In this document: positions 51,654 through 60,237 of the stretch, piece after piece
Layout of the letters: every line of letters begins with the position of its first letter
Numbering within the stretch: the stretch's first letter is position 1
Assembly (NCBI GenBank): GCA_017553785.1
Contig: JAFZKD010000110.1
Span: forward strand, 22,433-86,432
Length of the DNA stretch: 64,000 nucleotides
Direction: 5' to 3'
Origin: Muribaculaceae bacterium
GTDB lineage: Bacteria; Bacteroidota; Bacteroidia; Bacteroidales; Muribaculaceae
Position numbers and translations under genes: made by a program
Notes under the pieces: model-generated
The model's database searches: none
Told to the model about the DNA's origin: nothing
The model's input: only the letters and a program-made list of their open reading frames with translations

Positions 51654-52955
51654 ATGAAAAGATTATCAACATTAGTACTCTCAATCGTAACGGTATGCAC
51701 TGCCGCGATGGCTGGCGGTTTGATGACCAATACCAATCATCACCTCGCTTTTAACCGTATGATGGCTCGTGGCGCTTCGTTCGAAATCGACGGTGCCTAC
51801 ACCAACCCTGCCGGTCTGGTTTGGGGCCATGAGGGCTGGCAACTGTCATTCAACTGGCAATATGCCAAGCAGTCTCGTGACATCAAGAGCCTGTTCCCTG
51901 TAAATCCTACCGAGGACCATATCATTGAGCATAAGGGAACGGTCGACGCTCCTTTTATCCCGGACCTGTATGTCGCTTATAACAACAACCGTTGGGCATT
52001 CTCGTTTTTCGGTGGCTTTGTCGGCGGCGGTGGCAAGGCTCACTTCACTGACGGTGTGTCGATGTTCAATATCCCCGTGATGCTGGGTCTCATGCAGTAT
52101 CAGATAACCCCCGACATGTACACCATCGACAGTGACGTCAAGGGAACACAGTATGTTGTGGGACTCCAAGCCAATGCTGCCTATCGTATTAATGACCATT
52201 TCAGCGCTTCGGCCGGTTTTCGTGTGAATCGTCTGCTCGCCAACTACAAGGGTTTTGTGTTGACATCGGCTATTCCTCAAATTGGCAGTATCGATATGCA
52301 ACTTGACTGCGACCAGAGGGGTTGGGGTTTCAACCCCATCATCGGTGTGGACTACCGTCTGAATGACCTCACACTGGCTGCCCACTATGAGTTCCGTACC
52401 AAAATCACTGCTACTAACAAGACCAAGACACTTTATGATTCCAGTAATAGTGGCTCTCTGGAAAAAGCTGGTTTTGGCGACGGAATGAAGTCGCGCTGCG
52501 ACATGCCCTCGTTGCTGAGTGTGGCTGCCGGTTATGCCTTTAGCCCACGAGTGCGTGCCCAGTTGGAGTATCACTTCTATGACGACAAGCATGCCAAGCT
52601 GTCGAATGACCGTCAAGAGTTCCTCGATCGTGGTACCAATGAGATTCTTGCTGGTGTGGAATGGGACATCAACGACATGTTTACCGTGAGCTGCGGTGGC
52701 CAGCGTACCGACTACGGTCTGACTGAAGGCAAGAGCGACAATTTCCAGAACGATATGTCATTCTCTTGTGACAGTTACTCAGTTGGTCTTGGTGGTGCCA
52801 TTAACGTCAATGAGCACATGCGCGTCAATGCCGGTTGCTTCTGGACTATCTACTCCGACTATGACAAGAAGGTCGTTTACGGCACAATGGAAGGCACCAA
52901 CACCTACAGCCGCACCAACCGTTCGCTGGGTATAGGTATTGACTACAAGTTCTAA
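51654..52955 (+). CDS. FadL/OmpP1-type outer-membrane transport protein
   Basis: A 433-residue outer-membrane barrel (signal MKRLSTLVLSIVTVCTAAMA). The N-terminal GGLMTNTNHHLAFNRMMARG, AYTNPAGLVW and the pattern of alternating strands fit the FadL/TodX hydrophobic-substrate channel family; it ends in an aromatic residue (IDYKF), as barrels do. Imports hydrophobic molecules in relatives; the substrate here is unknown. A strong terminator follows. Confidence 0.88.
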   Translation: MKRLSTLVLSIVTVCTAAMAGGLMTNTNHHLAFNRMMARGASFEIDGAYTNPAGLVWGHEGWQLSFNWQYAKQSRDIKSLFPVNPTEDHIIEHKGTVDAPFIPDLYVAYNNNRWAFSFFGGFVGGGGKAHFTDGVSMFNIPVMLGLMQYQITPDMYTIDSDVKGTQYVVGLQANAAYRINDHFSASAGFRVNRLLANYKGFVLTSAIPQIGSIDMQLDCDQRGWGFNPIIGVDYRLNDLTLAAHYEFRTKITATNKTKTLYDSSNSGSLEKAGFGDGMKSRCDMPSLLSVAAGYAFSPRVRAQLEYHFYDDKHAKLSNDRQEFLDRGTNEILAGVEWDINDMFTVSCGGQRTDYGLTEGKSDNFQNDMSFSCDSYSVGLGGAINVNEHMRVNAGCFWTIYSDYDKKVVYGTMEGTNTYSRTNRSLGIGIDYKF

Positions 52956-52993
52956 GAGAAGATATCAATTAGCGATCTTTATCCTATGAAAGA

Positions 52994-53033
52994 CACCGCC
53001 GCTCGAGAGTTAATCGGGCGGCGGTGCCTCCTT
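52994..53033 (+). terminator. Terminator of the FadL-like gene
   Basis: Stem CACCGCCGC/GCGGCGGTG (9 bp) with a 15-base loop, then CCTCCTTT. Confidence 0.75.
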
Positions 53034-53094
53034 TAATAGTTGACCTCAACCCCTAAAGTCTGAAGTCTAGAGTCTAAAGTCTGAAATCTAAAGT

Positions 53095-53637
53095 CTATCT
53101 CAACAAATTACTCATCATCGTGTTCCAGTCTTGAGCGTCCGAAACACTGCTGAGCATGCCTTCGTGGGTGGGGAAGGCGAGGCTGTCGTTCAGGGTATAG
53201 GTCACCTGCGGTAATTTCACATACAGGCTAAGTGTGTTCAGCGTCTCACCGTTCTTGTATTGCTCGCCCAGTTGCTTGAAATCAGACGCATTGATGTAGT
53301 AGAGTCGGTTGTTCTTATTGCAAAGGTAGATGCGTGAGAAATCACGTTCTTCCAATTCCTGCGCGCATTGCAGTAGGCAGCGGGTGACGTCAAAGCGGTC
53401 AAAGTCACGCTCATCGGGCTCGCCTACGTTGAACGTCAGTTCCTTGCCTGGATTGTACCATGGCTGGCACACCTCGATGTTGATGCCGTTATTGGCCGGG
53501 TCAAGATTCTTGAGTTCAACGCGCGAAATGATGGTTTTGCCATTTTTCACAAAGTTGATCGACAGCATCGTGTGGGCGACCACTAGAGCCAGTACGATAA
53601 TGATGGCAAGAAGCAGGAACTTGTCTTTTCTGGTCAT
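53095..53637 (-). CDS. Hypothetical N-terminally anchored protein
   Basis: A 180-residue protein with one N-terminal transmembrane helix (FLLLAIIIVLALVVAHTML) and a soluble domain that should face the periplasm. No recognised family. It is the last gene of a minus-strand group with the LD-carboxypeptidase (12 bases upstream) and NagZ-like genes, so a role linked to the cell wall is possible but unproven. Confidence 0.75.
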   Translation of the reverse strand: MTRKDKFLLLAIIIVLALVVAHTMLSINFVKNGKTIISRVELKNLDPANNGINIEVCQPWYNPGKELTFNVGEPDERDFDRFDVTRCLLQCAQELEERDFSRIYLCNKNNRLYYINASDFKQLGEQYKNGETLNTLSLYVKLPQVTYTLNDSLAFPTHEGMLSSVSDAQDWNTMMSNLLR

Positions 53638-53649
53638 ATCTGGTATCTT

Positions 53650-54645
53650 TTATTTGTCGAAGGTGAGGTTTACCTCTTGAGGTGAGATGGTGAGCGTTGC
53701 ATGACAGCCCTCGATCATGGGATAGTTCCAGTTCTCGTCGTGGCTGGCAGGGAAGTCATAGCAAACGGGGATATTGTAGCCATTAAGTGTCTCGGCAAGC
53801 ATCTGGTTCATGTCGGTGTAGCCGTCACGGGGCTCATATTCGGTGAAACGGCCGACGATGATGCCTTTTACATGGTTGAGCACTCCCTTGAGCCTCAGTT
53901 GCTGCAACATGCTGTTGACTCGCGGCATGCTCTCGCTCACGTCCTCAAAGAAGAGGATGATGTCCTTCCCCTTGATGTTGTCACGGTCCAGGAAGTCCCA
54001 TTCGCGGCTGCCGCCAATGTTGGTGAATACAGCCATGTTGCCGCCGATGACGATACCTTTGGCCACGCCGGTCTTGTTGAGCGGGTGGGATGGCACGGTA
54101 TATGACGGCAGTTTACCCATCAGTACGTCACGCAGCATCAGGTTGATGCTGTCGGTAGCGCCACGTTCGCCCAAGGCTCCGCCCATGTTGGCGTGAAGGC
54201 TCATCACGCCGCTGCACACCATCGCGCTGTGCAGGGCGGTGATGTCGCTATAGCCCACAATCCACTTGGGATGCTGCTTGAAATCCTCATGCGTCATCGG
54301 GTCGAGCAGCATGGACGATCCGTAGCCGCCACGTGTGCATACGATGGCCTTGATGTCTGGGTCATTCAGCGCCCAACGCAAGTCGGCGCAACGCTCATCG
54401 ATGGAGCCGGCATAGCCGTGGCAGTTGGAAAGGGAGTGTTGGCCGATTACTGGCACGAATCCCCATGCGCGCAACGTGTTGGCGGCTTGTTCGGGGTTCT
54501 TGTCGCCTGGTTTGCTGGCAGGTGAGATGATGGCGATTTTATCGCCCGGTTTGAGTGGGTTGGGCATTTTGAGCGTTTTGCCGCATGCCAGGGCGCTCAT
54601 GATTGTTGTCAGAGCGATAAAGGCAGTGATGATGAGGTGTTTCAT
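53650..54645 (-). CDS. LD-carboxypeptidase (S66 family)
   Basis: A 331-residue serine peptidase of family S66, which trims the terminal D-Ala from murein tetrapeptides. Motifs: LKPGDKIAIISPASKPGD (about 31-48), CTRGGYGSSMLLD, the nucleophile Ser in VGYSDITALH (about 131), the catalytic Glu in LFFEDVSES and the His in DFPASHDENWNYP. It has a signal peptide (MKHLIITAFIALTTIMSALA), whereas E. coli LdcA is cytoplasmic, so this one should act in the periplasm. It lies 7 bases downstream of the NagZ-like gene. Confidence 0.92.
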   Translation of the reverse strand: MKHLIITAFIALTTIMSALACGKTLKMPNPLKPGDKIAIISPASKPGDKNPEQAANTLRAWGFVPVIGQHSLSNCHGYAGSIDERCADLRWALNDPDIKAIVCTRGGYGSSMLLDPMTHEDFKQHPKWIVGYSDITALHSAMVCSGVMSLHANMGGALGERGATDSINLMLRDVLMGKLPSYTVPSHPLNKTGVAKGIVIGGNMAVFTNIGGSREWDFLDRDNIKGKDIILFFEDVSESMPRVNSMLQQLRLKGVLNHVKGIIVGRFTEYEPRDGYTDMNQMLAETLNGYNIPVCYDFPASHDENWNYPMIEGCHATLTISPQEVNLTFDK

Positions 54646-54652
54646 ATGCTTA

Positions 54653-55777
54653 TCAATATGTTAGTTTTTCTTGTAGCTGTGAGAGTCGGGCATGCGATTC
54701 CACAAGGCGTTCCCATGGGATGCGTCCCTCCTTGACCGAGTTGACGATCATGTCCACCAGTTTAAAGGGACGGTCGGCCTCAAATCCGGTACTGATGTTG
54801 TTGCCCACGCAGATGAGGTCTGCTCCCGCATTGATGGCAAGTTCCAACGCAGTGGGGATGCTGTACTGGTTGCGGATGGCTTGCATGTAGAGATCGTCGG
54901 TCACCACCACACCGTCAAAGCCCATTTCGTCACGCAATAGGCCATTAATGGTCTTGGCCGATAGGGTAGCGGGGTATTCCTCGTCAATGTTGCGGTTGAA
55001 TAGGTGTGCAGTCATGATCAGGTCAGCTTTTCCTGCATCGATGAGCGCCTTGAACGGCTCCAGTTCCTGAATCGTCCAGCCGTTGGTCACATCCACAAAA
55101 CCGTAATGTGAGTCGTCGATGGCGTTACCGTGTCCGGGAAAGTGTTTCAAGGTGCACAACACGCCTTGATTGTGGCATTCGTCAATGAACCAGCCTGCAT
55201 GACGCGCGATGGCCTGCGGCTCGGTGGAGAAGCAACGGTTATAGTGCCCGACGGCGGCGCAGTCGTGGTTCAGCACATCAACCACAGGAGCCAGGTTGAC
55301 GTTCACGCCGCATTCACGCATCTCTCTGGCGAGACGCGCGGCATAGTAGCGGGTGGTGTCCTCGTTGTCGGTGGTGCCCAGATACTCGGCTGTCACTGTG
55401 GACAGGAATCCGTATTGCGGTTTGAGGCGTGCTACTCGGCCGCCTTCCTGGTCGGTGGCAATGAGCAGGGGATAGTCCGCCCATGCCTGCAGTTGATTTG
55501 TCATGCGAGTCAAGCGCTCCTTGGTGGTGATATTGCGCGACCCCAATGTGGCGTCACCGGTGACATCGATATCGAACAGCACCACGGCGCCCACCTTCAG
55601 GTCACGCACATATCGCGCCGCGTCACAATCCTCGGTCACGCTGTCGCCCTTAAAGCCCACCATGAGCATACCGGCGGCATAGCGGCGCAGCACCGAGTCT
55701 GACGGCATTTGCGCAAACAGGCTATTGGCTGCTAGCAGCACAATAGCCAGTGTCAATAATATCTTCTTCATCGACAT
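54653..55777 (-). CDS. Glycoside hydrolase family 3 beta-N-acetylhexosaminidase (NagZ-like)
   Basis: A 374-residue GH3 enzyme that removes N-acetylglucosamine from murein fragments. Motifs: LIATDQEGGRVARL (about 106-119), NLAPVVDVL, the NagZ loop LKHFPGHGNAIDDSHYG (about 208-224) and the nucleophile Asp in GVVVTDDLYMQAI (about 287-299). A signal peptide (ILLTLAIVLLAANSLFAQ) implies periplasmic or surface location, unlike cytoplasmic NagZ of Enterobacteria. Start at ATG 55777; Met3 (55771) is also possible. Operon with the LD-carboxypeptidase. Confidence 0.92.
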   Translation of the reverse strand: MSMKKILLTLAIVLLAANSLFAQMPSDSVLRRYAAGMLMVGFKGDSVTEDCDAARYVRDLKVGAVVLFDIDVTGDATLGSRNITTKERLTRMTNQLQAWADYPLLIATDQEGGRVARLKPQYGFLSTVTAEYLGTTDNEDTTRYYAARLAREMRECGVNVNLAPVVDVLNHDCAAVGHYNRCFSTEPQAIARHAGWFIDECHNQGVLCTLKHFPGHGNAIDDSHYGFVDVTNGWTIQELEPFKALIDAGKADLIMTAHLFNRNIDEEYPATLSAKTINGLLRDEMGFDGVVVTDDLYMQAIRNQYSIPTALELAINAGADLICVGNNISTGFEADRPFKLVDMIVNSVKEGRIPWERLVESHARLSQLQEKLTY

Positions 55778-55836
55778 TCAGTCCTATAGTCTTGAGCCTA
55801 TCAGCAAGAGGCTGACAGCTAAAGCCTAAAAAAGCA

Positions 55837-56277
55837 TTATTTCCCGAAGAAATGGAAGAAATAATAGCATGCGATCCAGTCCACACGTACGCCTCGGGCA
55901 AAGCCGATGGTCTGCTTCTCGGCATCGCTTACCTTACCGTCGTTGATGCTGATGTAACCCAGCACGTTGCTCTCGCCGTCGTGGACCGTGCCGTCGGTGT
56001 TGATGTAGCCGATGCGTGTGCCGTCGGTGTCAAAGATTTCCAATTGCTTGATCACCCCAACTGCCTTGCCGTCCACGTTGCGAACCGTGCCGTCGACGTC
56101 AAATGAGCCTGCCGAATGACCTGTGGCATCCCTGACCACGCCGTTACCGTTGATGCGTCCGATGCTGTTGAAATCAGCATCGCGCAGCACCTGTGCGCTT
56201 GTCTGAGTAGCCATCATGCCAGCTATCGCCAGCACCACGACTGTCACGTATAATCTAATCCGTTTCATTGTCGTCAA
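55837..56277 (-). CDS. Small exported repeat protein
   Basis: A 146-residue protein with a signal peptide (RIRLYVTVVVLAIAGMMATQ). The mature part is made of five short beta repeats with a Gly-x-Val/Ile-x-x-x-Gly pattern: SIGRINGNGVVRDA, SAGSFDVDGTVRNV, AVGVIKQLEIFDTD, RIGYINTDGTVHDG, VLGYISINDGKVSD. This resembles small beta-repeat envelope proteins of Bacteroidetes; function unknown. It is the first gene of the nagZ-like operon and has its own full promoter. Confidence 0.75.
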   Translation of the reverse strand: MTTMKRIRLYVTVVVLAIAGMMATQTSAQVLRDADFNSIGRINGNGVVRDATGHSAGSFDVDGTVRNVDGKAVGVIKQLEIFDTDGTRIGYINTDGTVHDGESNVLGYISINDGKVSDAEKQTIGFARGVRVDWIACYYFFHFFGK

Positions 56278-56312
56278 TATTAAAAGTTTTCATTTAGACT
56301 GATAACAAGCCA

Positions 56313-56344
56313 CAAAGTTAAAAACTTTTTATCAAAAACCCAAA
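56313..56344 (-). promoter_or_regulatory. Promoter of the repeat-protein/nagZ-like operon
   Basis: Minus-strand TTTG (56344-56341), 20-base spacer, TAACTTTG (56320-56313): full consensus match, 36 bases before the ATG. Confidence 0.75.
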
Positions 56345-56557
56345 TTCGGGTTCAGATTACCATCCCTATTCACACCATGGTTACAGCCAAAAAGCAATTA
56401 TGCAGTTCATTCTTACTTTTACTCAACCATCTGATTATCAAAGATAATCTTGCACAACACCAACTGCAAAGGGTGGGGCGGAACTGTTAACGAAATGTTA
56501 ACAGCATTTTCCGTAACATATTGCAAAGGTACACCCCCGCATATCATTTCACCAGAC

Positions 56558-56584
56558 CAAAAAGCATAGCGATTTTGCTTTTTG
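56558..56584. promoter_or_regulatory. Inverted repeat overlapping the KAP -33 box
   Basis: CAAAAAGCA (56558-56566) and TGCTTTTTG (56576-56584) are perfect 9-bp inverted copies with a 9-base spacer. The right arm overlaps the -33 TTTG at 56574-56577. Candidate operator for a repressor. Confidence 0.45.
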
Positions 56585-56604
56585 AGGCATTATTTATATC
56601 TTTG
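56574..56604 (+). promoter_or_regulatory. KAP NTPase promoter
   Basis: TTTG (56574-56577), 19-base spacer, TATCTTTG (56597-56604); leader of about 80 bases. Confidence 0.7.
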
Positions 56605-56691
56605 CCTATTCAAAATTGTTGACATAAACAAGATCGATAAAAGACAATAATCAAACATTTTTAAGGATTCAAGCATCTAATAAAAACTACT

Positions 56692-58740
56692 ATGATAATA
56701 TCATTGAGTAAATATTGGGATAATTGCAACTCCTATTGCAAAAAGCAATGGGAAAGAATCAACCCTTCAGTGCCTCAGAATCGAAAGAAAATAAAATCTT
56801 TCGTGTATACAATTTGGGAGACATTAAAGCCCTATGTTTATCATGTTTTGGGAATCATTACAGTATTTATAATAATTTCTCAACTTTATTTTATTTGTCT
56901 TGATGTAGCTGATCATCATATTGTTGGGAAAGTGATGACCTACATTAAGACCCATGGTTTAGAATCTATTATCATTTTATCAGCATTAGTAATTTGTGTA
57001 ATCATCGTCTTGGTCAAATGGGATAAATTCAAATCTTATGCAAAAGAAAACATAGTATTATTTTCACTTCTTTTGTTATATCTCTTTTTTTACCGCTATT
57101 GGGAAAGTCTTATCAGGGAGCACATTATTGACGCATTCTTAAGTAACTTTGAGCCCAACTTACTTAGTGATATCATTTTCGTTCTTGCAGTAGTTGGAAG
57201 CTGTTTTCTCTGTTATTTCAATAGAAAAAAGAGAATCAAACAGAGTACAACATTATTATGCGTTATCGCACTCGCTTTCTGGGGCTATTACAGATTCCAC
57301 AACTATAAACTAGGACTTGAGAAGTCCCTATTTGATATAGATTTAAAACACTTAATTTATAACGAACATATAAAGTACTTAGATATCGTATTTGTTTACG
57401 CAATGAGCACACTTATTTCCCCCCTCTTTGAGAAACTGATAAATCTTTTAGGGAAACTGATAGAAAGAATCCACAAGAAGTCTAAACAAGATGAAGAGAA
57501 AGAGAAGACAAGTATAAATGGTTTTATTAGGGACTATCCTATTGATGGTTCTGAAGATTTTCTAGGAAGAAGTGACATCGCTCATCATGAAATGGAAAAA
57601 TTATTAGCAACAGATACAACTAAAGGTTCCTTTACCTATGGCATTGATGCACCGTGGGGTTCTGGAAAGACCTCTTTCATGATTATGATGAAAGAACTTG
57701 TCTGTCCGAATGAAGAGAACAAACAAAAACCAACAAGCAAATATGATAATATTACGATTATCGATTTCAATCCCTGGCTATATTCCGAGGAAAATGACTT
57801 AGTAAAAGTTTTTATGGACGAACTTAGTAAAAACTTGAAGCAATATGATCTATCCTTAGCCAAAAATATTATTGACTATTCAAAACTATTGTCTGCCTTT
57901 AATACCGATGAGACAAAGATTATAGCATCATTAATTGATCTCGTACACCATGAGTGCACACTAAAAGAGAAAAAGCAGCAGATTACGGAAGCTATTAAAA
58001 GAATTCAACGAAAGATTGTTGTATTCGTTGATGATCTTGATCGACTCGATGCTAATGAAATCATGGAGATGATGAAATTAATTAGAAATATCTCTGATTT
58101 TCCCAATATGTACTTTGTTGCTGCGTATGATAAAAAATATTTAATTCATTGTTTGAATACAATAATGCCCACAAAAGGTGCAGATTTTATTGGTAAAATA
58201 TTTCAACATGAGTACCGTTTGCCTCCGTCTTCTAATATAATAAACTCTATTGCGGTTCCCGGTTATTTAGAGCATCTGTTATCCAACGATGATCATACTA
58301 AATTGTTCCCCAAAGATGGGGACAAGAATCAATTACCCAAAATATCTAATTTACGTGAAGCAAAAAGATTTACGAATAGTTTCTCGTCACATTATGCAAA
58401 TGATATGACAGATAACAAAATAAAAAGTTATTATCTATTAGAATTCTTTAAAATAAGATACCCTCTAGCATTTGCTTTCTTCGAAAGCAATTGGGAAATG
58501 ATGATAACAGAGACCGAAACCGAAACCGAAACCATAAACGGTAGTAATACTTACTGTGAGTTATATGGTGGTATTAGCGATCATTCATCAACGAATTATA
58601 CAAAATTCATTAATAATAATTACAAAAAACTCGGCATGAATGATGACGATAAATTAATCGTTGAGAATATACTATCATTACTTTTTGGCAAGAATGGTTT
58701 TATTAATAGTATTGATATTCTCAGAGATTATTTTAATTAA
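56692..58740 (+). CDS. KAP-family P-loop NTPase with N-terminal membrane segments
   Basis: A 682-residue protein. The first 260 residues contain about five hydrophobic helices (for example VLGIITVFIIISQLYFICL, IIILSALVICVIIVLV, NIVLFSLLLLYLFF, IIFVLAVVGSCFLCYF). The KAP domain starts near 285 (DYPIDGSEDFLGRSDIAHHE), with Walker A GIDAPWGSGKTSFMIMMK (about 317-334), the IIDFNPWLYSEEND motif typical of KAP ATPases and Walker B KIVVFVDDLDRLDANEIMEM (about 440-459). A TETETETE run near 606 comes from tandem ACCGAA units. KAP NTPases are membrane-associated and several are predicted or known defence components. The gene is clearly more AT-rich than its left neighbours, which suggests transfer, and it converges with the DUF4062 genes. 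Confidence 0.92.
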   Translation: MIISLSKYWDNCNSYCKKQWERINPSVPQNRKKIKSFVYTIWETLKPYVYHVLGIITVFIIISQLYFICLDVADHHIVGKVMTYIKTHGLESIIILSALVICVIIVLVKWDKFKSYAKENIVLFSLLLLYLFFYRYWESLIREHIIDAFLSNFEPNLLSDIIFVLAVVGSCFLCYFNRKKRIKQSTTLLCVIALAFWGYYRFHNYKLGLEKSLFDIDLKHLIYNEHIKYLDIVFVYAMSTLISPLFEKLINLLGKLIERIHKKSKQDEEKEKTSINGFIRDYPIDGSEDFLGRSDIAHHEMEKLLATDTTKGSFTYGIDAPWGSGKTSFMIMMKELVCPNEENKQKPTSKYDNITIIDFNPWLYSEENDLVKVFMDELSKNLKQYDLSLAKNIIDYSKLLSAFNTDETKIIASLIDLVHHECTLKEKKQQITEAIKRIQRKIVVFVDDLDRLDANEIMEMMKLIRNISDFPNMYFVAAYDKKYLIHCLNTIMPTKGADFIGKIFQHEYRLPPSSNIINSIAVPGYLEHLLSNDDHTKLFPKDGDKNQLPKISNLREAKRFTNSFSSHYANDMTDNKIKSYYLLEFFKIRYPLAFAFFESNWEMMITETETETETINGSNTYCELYGGISDHSSTNYTKFINNNYKKLGMNDDDKLIVENILSLLFGKNGFINSIDILRDYFN

Positions 58741-58876
58741 ATAACTCCCTTCATCAACTATTATGATCGGAATAAAACTCTTCAGTCATGTTATTGAACA
58801 GAAATAACATCTGTGGATTTATTGACCAGATCTTTAATCATAGTATTTCTTATAATTTACATGAATGGTATCCCCC

Positions 58877-60178
58877 TTATTTTTTTGGGGGGTCACCAAG
58901 TTCGCCTTTGACATATTCAATTAATGTGGGTATCTTACTGTTAGAATCTCCAGAGGCATCAATTATAGTAGATCGTTTCAAATATGTCTTTAATGGATCT
59001 TTTTGATCTTTTTCTTTAAGGGTATCGATACAAAATGGTTTGATTTTTATTCCATCACCCACAGCTGTTTTCACAGCTGCAAAAATAATGTCTGAATACT
59101 TGTCTTCAAACGACTCCTTCGATAACACAATAATTAATAAACCGCAACTATGAACTGCATCAATAATTGATCGAATAGATGAAATCCTTGTATCAACAAT
59201 CACATCTTTAAAATCTCTTGAAAGCATACAGCATTCATACTTCTTACTCTCTAAAGCACTACATATCTCTGAAGCAACTTTTTCATCCCGGTTCCTATGT
59301 TCTGACTCATCATGTCTATAACAAATATATATTCTATTTTTCTTTTTAGTTTTGGGTTGTTTAACCGGAGGAACAGACCGAACAGACACATTTGCTTCAT
59401 CTTTCGTTTCCTGATGTAGAGAAGACTGTACTAATGCCCTGATAGCTTCAGTAATCATTTTTTGGATTCTCTCTTCAGTCAAAAAACAATTATAATCATT
59501 CTTGGGTAAAGGGTCCCTTCTTTTATCTGTTTTCCCTTCAACTAGTTGTATCGTTTCATGATCTTCTTGATCTAAACGTTCCCTGTCTTGACCTTCCTTT
59601 TGTGATATTTCGAGATCCTTGATTCTCTTTTGAAGCCTATTAATTATATCACGAGAATTATTGCTCAATTTCGTATTAGCCCGTACCCAACCCGTACGCG
59701 GTTGTTGCTCCAAAACTCTTGGAAGTGCCTTTGCAACAGCTAGAACCAAATCATCAGCACTATACCATTTTTTTATCAATCTTCCTGTCGCCACTCTCTT
59801 TTTGAAAGCAAGAAGTTTCTTGCGTTTACTATCATCCAGATCCGTTTTACTTGCTGGCAGTTTTGTGAAATCATGGTGATCAAAAGCTAAGACAGGAATG
59901 CCTTTTTCAACAGCATAATCAAATTCTTTTTCAGTCCAGCTAACACCATTGTGGTCCACACTGCCATAACGACCGCCGATAATCAACAGGTAATAATCAC
60001 TATCATCAATAATCCTTTTGATGTATTCAAATATTTCCTCATCCATTGCGGGAAACATTTCCATGCCAGCAGGAAAACAATCGAATCTCAGGATTGTCTC
60101 CATCACCTTGCCGCGCTCTTCCTCAAGGTCTGCAAAGGTGGAACTAACAAATATCTGATATCGTTTGCGGTGATTCAT
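58877..60178 (-). CDS. DUF4062 protein with C-terminal TIR-like domain
   Basis: A 433-residue cytoplasmic protein. DUF4062 occupies residues 1-165 (RKRYQIFVSSTFADLEEERG, IFEYIKRIIDDSDYYLLIIG, VLAFDHHDF). A charged coiled-coil linker follows (about 170-290). The C-terminus (about 293-400) has a TIR/SEFIR-like layout: NRIYICYRHDESEHRNRDEK, CMLSRDFKDVIVDT, IIDAVHSCGLLIIVLSKESF. Where catalytic TIR domains have a Glu after the Ser-rich loop, this one reads SDIIFAAVKTA, so NAD hydrolysis is doubtful. The ATG at 60178 aligns with the start of the paralogue at 61680. About two thirds of the DUF4062 residues are identical in the two. Confidence 0.82.
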   Translation of the reverse strand: MNHRKRYQIFVSSTFADLEEERGKVMETILRFDCFPAGMEMFPAMDEEIFEYIKRIIDDSDYYLLIIGGRYGSVDHNGVSWTEKEFDYAVEKGIPVLAFDHHDFTKLPASKTDLDDSKRKKLLAFKKRVATGRLIKKWYSADDLVLAVAKALPRVLEQQPRTGWVRANTKLSNNSRDIINRLQKRIKDLEISQKEGQDRERLDQEDHETIQLVEGKTDKRRDPLPKNDYNCFLTEERIQKMITEAIRALVQSSLHQETKDEANVSVRSVPPVKQPKTKKKNRIYICYRHDESEHRNRDEKVASEICSALESKKYECCMLSRDFKDVIVDTRISSIRSIIDAVHSCGLLIIVLSKESFEDKYSDIIFAAVKTAVGDGIKIKPFCIDTLKEKDQKDPLKTYLKRSTIIDASGDSNSKIPTLIEYVKGELGDPPKK

Positions 60179-60237
60179 ATAAGTCTTGTATATTATTAAC
60201 AAAAGTTATGAAAACGATTTGCATGAACAGGGAACAG

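Larger units (their letters stand above)
56278..56691. other. Divergent intergenic region with two promoters and two inverted repeats
   Basis: Holds the minus-strand promoter (56313-56344), an 8-bp CTGTTAAC/GTTAACAG palindrome with a 5-base spacer (56484-56504), a minus-strand TACCTTTG (56531-56524), the CAAAAAGCA/TGCTTTTTG repeat (56558-56584) and the KAP promoter (56574-56604). No coding sequence. Confidence 0.6.
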
